Shown here one piece after another: positions 59,595 to 64,000 of a stretch of DNA of 64,000 nt (position 1 is its first letter; each line of letters begins with the position of its first letter). Origin of the DNA: Bradyrhizobium sp. WSM3983 (GTDB taxonomy: Bacteria > Pseudomonadota > Alphaproteobacteria > Rhizobiales > Xanthobacteraceae); contig NZ_AXAY01000018.1 of NCBI RefSeq assembly GCF_000473045.1, forward strand, positions 119,380 through 183,379. The letters run 5' to 3'. The notes below the pieces were generated by a model. The model saw only the letters and a list, made by a program, of their open reading frames with translations, was not told the origin of the DNA and did no database searches. The translations under genes and the position numbers were made by a program.

Positions 59595-59682
59595 CGTCAT
59601 TGCGAGCGAAGCGAAGCAAGCCAGAGTCGCTCTGCGGAAGCAGTCTGGATTGCTTCGTCGCAAGTGCTCCTCGCAATGACGA
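59595..59682. repeat. Palindromic repeat, CGTCATTGCGAG type
   Basis: CGTCATTGCGAG (59595-59606) faces CTCGCAATGACG (59671-59682), with inner arms GCGAAGCAAGCCAGA and TCTGGATTGCTTCG. It is non-coding and follows the binding-protein gene. Confidence 0.8.
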
Positions 59683-59714
59683 GCTTGGGGCAGGTGCTCT
59701 CCATTTACTCAACT

Positions 59715-59817
59715 GTCATCGCCCGGCTTGACCGGGCGATCCCAGTATTCCAGAGACGTCAGAAATCTACGGAGAGGCCGCGGCGTACTGGGTCGCCCGG
59801 TCAAGCCGGACGACGAC
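59715..59817. repeat. Palindromic repeat, GTCATCGCCCGGCTTGACC type
   Basis: GTCATCGCCCGGCTTGACCG faces GTCGCCCGGTCAAGCCGGAC across about 60 bases, directly after a different palindromic repeat (59595). Together they fill the 278-base gap to the acyl-CoA dehydrogenase. Confidence 0.8.
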
Positions 59818-59858
59818 ACCGAGAATGAGGCGCGAGCCTCGCCCTCACGCGCCCCGCC

Positions 59859-60998
59859 TCAATACCCCCGCGCTCTCGCCAGCTGCTCGGTGTGGTAGTT
59901 CGCATCGCCGAACAGTTCCTCGCACACGCGTGCGCGCTTCATGAAGAAGCCGATGTCAAACTGGTCGGTCATGCCCATGCCGCCATGCATCTGCACGCCT
60001 TCCTGCACCGCGCGGGTGGCGGTGGTGCCGGCGCGGGCCTTGGCGACCGCGACGGCCGAGGCGGCCTTGGCGACATCCGCATCCAGCGCCTGGAGCGCCT
60101 TCATCATGGCGGCGCGGGTGATCTCGATGTCGACATAGAGCTCGGCGGCGCGGTGCTGCAGCGCCTGGAATTCGCCGATCAGCTTGCCGAATTGTTTTCT
60201 GTTCTTGAGATACTCGACGGTGCGGTTGAAGACCTCGTCGCTCAGGCCCACCATTTCGGCGGCGACCGCGCCGCGGCCGATGTCGAGCACGCCGTCGAGC
60301 AGAGCGGCACCCTGGTCGACCTCGCCGAGCACGCTGTCGGCATTGACCTCGACATTGGAAAGCTCGATCCGCGCCGCGTTATGCGCGTCGACCATGATGG
60401 TGCGCTCGATCGCAACGCCCTTGGCCTTGGGATTGACCAGAAACAACGTCAAGCCGTCGCGCTCGCCGGCAGAGCCCGCGGTGCGCGCGGCGACGATGAA
60501 GAGATCGGCGACATGGCCGTCAACCACCAGCGCCTTGGCGCCGGAGAGCTTGAAACCGTTGCCGGCGCGCACGGCCTGAAGGCTGGTCTGAAGCGGGCGA
60601 TGCTTTGTGCCTTCGTCGATCGCGAGCGTCGCAAGCAACGAGCCGTTGGAAATCTTCGGCAAATATTCCGACTTCTGCGCGGCATTGCCGCCGCGGTTCA
60701 ACGCCGAGGCTGCCACCACGCTGGTGGCGAGGAACGGCGACGGCATCAAGGTGCGGCCGATCTCTTCCATCACGACACCGGCTTCCATGAAACCGAGGCC
60801 GCTGCCGCCGAACTCTTCCGGCACCAGCAGGCCGGCAAAGCCCATCTCGGCGAAGGAGTGCCACAGCTCCTTGGAGAAGCCGGTGGGGTCCTTGCTATCG
60901 CGCAAAGATCGCAGGTGCGACACCGGCGCCTTGTCGCTGATCAGCCCGCGCGCGCTATCGCGGAGCATCGATTGTTCTTCGGTGAGGACGAGGGCCAT
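59859..60998 (-). CDS. Acyl-CoA dehydrogenase family protein (probable partner subunit)
   Basis: A 379-aa protein with the ACAD N-terminal helices (LTEEQSMLRDSARGLIS), middle beta region and C-terminal QFGKLIGEFQALQHRAAEL and QMHGGMGMTDQFDIGFFMKRA. The usual catalytic Glu in the YTxEYP-type segment is replaced by TDQFD, suggesting a non-classical or structural role. ATG 60998 was chosen by family alignment. It lies downstream of a second ACAD gene on the same strand, and the two may form a heteromer. Confidence 0.87.
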   Translation of the reverse strand: MALVLTEEQSMLRDSARGLISDKAPVSHLRSLRDSKDPTGFSKELWHSFAEMGFAGLLVPEEFGGSGLGFMEAGVVMEEIGRTLMPSPFLATSVVAASALNRGGNAAQKSEYLPKISNGSLLATLAIDEGTKHRPLQTSLQAVRAGNGFKLSGAKALVVDGHVADLFIVAARTAGSAGERDGLTLFLVNPKAKGVAIERTIMVDAHNAARIELSNVEVNADSVLGEVDQGAALLDGVLDIGRGAVAAEMVGLSDEVFNRTVEYLKNRKQFGKLIGEFQALQHRAAELYVDIEITRAAMMKALQALDADVAKAASAVAVAKARAGTTATRAVQEGVQMHGGMGMTDQFDIGFFMKRARVCEELFGDANYHTEQLARARGY

Positions 60999-61139
60999 GA
61001 CGGGCTCCAACAAAAGTTCTGTTCGACTGGATTCAGTGGTGACCCTCATGGTGAGGAGGCGCGTGGCGCCATCTCGAACCACGAGGCCATCCTTCGAGAC
61101 GCGGCCTTACGGCCGCTCCTCAGGATGAGGACTTCTCTT

Positions 61140-62339
<1,200 letters not shown>

Positions 62340-62475
62340 GGTCGTTTCCACCAATCCAAAAGACTTGTTGCCGATGACTCTGGGCCATCGCACTGCGGAA
62401 TTCAACCACTTCCGTGTCGCGTCATCCGCTATAGTCGTGACCGCGATGGTGCTTGAAAACAAAGAGGAAACGAGA

Positions 62476-63021
62476 ATGCGCCTGAAACTTCTTTCGCCTG
62501 GCGAAATGAACGAGAGCCAGCGGCAGACCTATGACGAGTCGATTGCCGGCAAACGCGGCAAGCCGCCGGCGCCGATGATGGCCTGGCTCAACAGCCCCGA
62601 CATGGCCCGTCACGCCACGCGGCTCGGCGAAGTGCTGCGCTACGACACGATCTTCCCCGCCAAGCTGTCGGAGATCGCGATCCTGGTGACGGCGCGGCAC
62701 TGGACCGCGCATTACGAATGGTATGCGCATAAGCGCCTCGCGCTTGCGGGCGGCATGGATCCCAAAATCATCGACGCGATCCGCGACCGCCGCACGCCTG
62801 AGTTCGACGATCCCAAGGGCAAGATGATTTACGACGTCGCGAAATCGCTGCATGAGGGCCACGGCGTCGAGAAGGATCTCTACGACGAGGCGGTGAACGT
62901 ACTCAGCGAGCGCGGCGTCGTCGAGGTGATCGGGCTGTGCGGCTATTACACGATGGTGTCGATGACGCTAAATACGTTCGAGTTCGAGCTGCCGGAAGGA
63001 GAAGTGCCGGAGCTGTCGTAG
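62476..63021 (+). CDS. Carboxymuconolactone decarboxylase-fold protein
   Basis: A 181-aa helical protein with the CMD core AILVTARHWTAHYEWYAHKRLALAGGMDP and a second helical region GVVEVIGLCGYYTMVSMTLN. The CxxC of AhpD-type members is absent (His/Tyr occupy the place), so peroxidase activity is not expected. ATG 62476 follows GAGGAAACGAGA. It is divergent from the ACAD genes; the function is unknown. Confidence 0.82.
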   Translation: MRLKLLSPGEMNESQRQTYDESIAGKRGKPPAPMMAWLNSPDMARHATRLGEVLRYDTIFPAKLSEIAILVTARHWTAHYEWYAHKRLALAGGMDPKIIDAIRDRRTPEFDDPKGKMIYDVAKSLHEGHGVEKDLYDEAVNVLSERGVVEVIGLCGYYTMVSMTLNTFEFELPEGEVPELS

Positions 63022-63111
63022 TTTCGCATACGGAAACGCTGGGTTTCGGGATCAGCCAGTAGCGCTGTCCCGATGCCCTGCTTAAGTGGGGTCCAATAAC
63101 GGAGCAACACC

Positions 63112-63606
63112 ATGTCGCAACCCCCAGCCATCGCCGCCGGCACCAGGATCGGCCACGTCCACCTCAAGGTCGCCGATCTCGATCGCGCGCTCGGCTTCTA
63201 TTGCGGCGTGCTCGGCTTCGAGCTGATGCAGCGCATGGGCTCGGGCGCGGCCTTCATCTCCGCCGGCGGTTATCATCACCACATCGGGCTCAACACCTGG
63301 GAGAGCAAGGGCGGCTCGCCGCCGCCGCCGGGCACCACCGGGCTGTTCCACACCGCGATCCTCTATCCGACGCGACCTGCGCTGGCAGATGCGCTGCACC
63401 GGGTGCTCTCGGCCGGCAGTGCGCTGGATGGCGCGAGCGACCATGGCGTCAGCGAGGCGCTGTATCTGCGCGATCCGGATCAGAACGGCGTGGAGCTTTA
63501 TTGGGACAAGCCGCGGGAGCAATGGCCGTTCGGGCCGGATGGGAAGCTTGCGATGTTCACGAAGCGGCTGGATGTGGAAGGGTTGCTGCAGCAGCGGGAG
63601 GCGTGA
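63112..63606 (+). CDS. VOC-superfamily protein (glyoxalase / extradiol dioxygenase-like)
   Basis: A 164-aa protein with GHVHLKVADLDRALGFYCGVLGFEL (metal His), YHHHIGLNTWE (second His region), HTAILYPTR and a C-terminal Glu in NGVELYWDKP. The His-His-Glu pattern fits the ring-cleaving dioxygenase-like VOC group. It is 90 bases after the CMD-fold gene in the same direction; no aromatic-pathway partner is adjacent, so the substrate is open. Confidence 0.82.
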   Translation: MSQPPAIAAGTRIGHVHLKVADLDRALGFYCGVLGFELMQRMGSGAAFISAGGYHHHIGLNTWESKGGSPPPPGTTGLFHTAILYPTRPALADALHRVLSAGSALDGASDHGVSEALYLRDPDQNGVELYWDKPREQWPFGPDGKLAMFTKRLDVEGLLQQREA

Positions 63607-63608
63607 TG

Positions 63609-63720
63609 CCGTAGGGTGGGTTAGCCGAAGGCGTAACCCACCATGCCTCAGCGAATGCGGAACGAAGTTGGTAGATTACGCCAGCGGACTGCGCTTCGCG
63701 CAGCCGCGGGCTAATCTTAC
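63609..63720. repeat. GTAGGGTGGGTTAGC repeat, right arm lost
   Basis: CCGTAGGGTGGGTTAGCCGA begins a repeat of the same type as 3418-3512; its expected mirror end (GCTAATCCACCCTACGG) stops at GCTAATC (63709 onward) and is replaced by TTACTGAGTCATT, just before the transposase. This suggests the IS interrupted the repeat. Confidence 0.55.
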
Positions 63721-63799
63721 TGAGTCATTCGGTCGCGGCCGCGGTGGGCGGAGAATCAAATATTTGAGGAGATTCAATATTTGGCATGCGGAGGGCCAG

Positions 63800-64000
63800 A
63801 TGGATCTCAATCAGGGTGAAAGCAGCGGGGCACGGTTTGCGGCCTATGTAGCTGGGCTTGGAAGTGTGATCGGTCAGGCAGTGCGGATGAGGCCGCTGCG
63901 TGACTATTGCACCGGCTTGATATTGCCGGGCGAACGTAAGAGCGTCGAGCCGATGGCTGCGCGGACGGCTCCGGCGCGGACGGCAGCCCAGCACCAATCA
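63800..64000 (+). CDS. IS701-family transposase, N-terminal part (runs off the window)
   Basis: An ATG preceded by GGAGGG opens a frame of 67 codons without stop. The residues GARFAAYVAGLGSVIG and LPGERKSVEPMAARTAPART are characteristic of the N-terminus of IS701-family DDE transposases (LPGERKSVEPMAA is highly conserved). The catalytic DDE residues are beyond the edge. The antisense frame in the same place is a shadow. About 75 bases upstream are probably the left end of the IS. Confidence 0.85.
   Translation, partial: MDLNQGESSGARFAAYVAGLGSVIGQAVRMRPLRDYCTGLILPGERKSVEPMAARTAPARTAAQHQS

Noticed and set aside
63725..63997. A 90-aa minus-strand frame at the right edge
   Set aside because: It is the complement of the IS701 transposase start, which has a ribosome-binding site and the conserved LPGERKSVEPMAA block.

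Overview
The window looks like a chromosomal stretch of a slow-growing rhizobium, most likely Bradyrhizobium (B. japonicum/diazoefficiens group) or a close Bradyrhizobiaceae relative. The reasons are the high GC, the many branched-chain-amino-acid-type (LIV/HAAT) transporters and orphan binding proteins, a BjaR1/BjaI-type quorum-sensing pair, a CYP199A-type cytochrome P450, and short palindromic intergenic repeats typical of this group. No tRNA, rRNA, phage or CRISPR array was seen. The only mobile element is the 5' end of an IS701-family transposase cut by the right edge.

Layout. 0-5 kb: end of an AraC regulator, a VOC protein, a PRC-barrel protein, then an IclR regulator divergent from a Rieske oxygenase followed by a glutamine-synthetase-like ligase. 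5-9.1 kb: small secreted or hypothetical ORFs and livHMGF on the minus strand. 9.4-11.5 kb: luxR-luxI (bjaR1-bjaI), a lux box between them, a 72-aa ORF coupled to luxI and a 58-aa ORF divergent from luxR. 11.6-21.3 kb: a LysR gene, an NAD-type shikimate/quinate dehydrogenase, a complete LIV-type ABC transporter, a Gfo/Idh/MocA oxidoreductase and a fused 3-dehydroshikimate dehydratase. Most of these overlap by 4 bases, which reads as an uptake-and-conversion route from hydroaromatic acids to protocatechuate. 21.4-29.1 kb: an orphan binding protein, type II NADH dehydrogenase, CYP199A-like P450 with a divergent MarR, and feruloyl-CoA synthase with a divergent MarR; this is plant/lignin aromatic metabolism. 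29.3-39.7 kb: allophanate hydrolase plus a long minus-strand operon (peptide-type ABC transporter, AtzG, AtzE, AtzH, GntR), i.e. the lower cyanurate/carboxybiuret pathway without a ring-opening enzyme. 40-42.6 kb: an APH-fold kinase and an orphan UgpB-like binding protein.

42.9-48.5 kb: a DctP-type binding protein, a membrane histidine kinase, a receiver-DUF3369-kinase hybrid and an OmpR-type regulator in one run, apparently a binding-protein-fed phosphorelay. 48.8-53.8 kb: an ECF sigma factor with no visible anti-sigma gene, a CcdA-like reductant transporter, a TlpA-like redoxin, a cyanide-insensitive-type bd oxidase (cydAB plus a DUF2474 peptide) and, just after it, a decayed second copy of the redoxin 3' end. 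53.9-64 kb: a duplicated-module membrane protein, an F420-type NADP oxidoreductase, an SDR with a divergent LysR, an L,D-transpeptidase, an amino-acid binding protein, two acyl-CoA dehydrogenases, a carboxymuconolactone-decarboxylase-fold protein, a VOC protein and the IS701 transposase.

The general theme is soil and rhizosphere metabolism: plant-derived aromatics and nitrogen compounds are imported, demethylated, CoA-activated or dehydrated, with local one-component regulators, a quorum-sensing switch and a redox/respiration module. Starts were moved inward where a Shine-Dalgarno sequence or family length favoured an internal codon. Database-level confirmation was not possible here.
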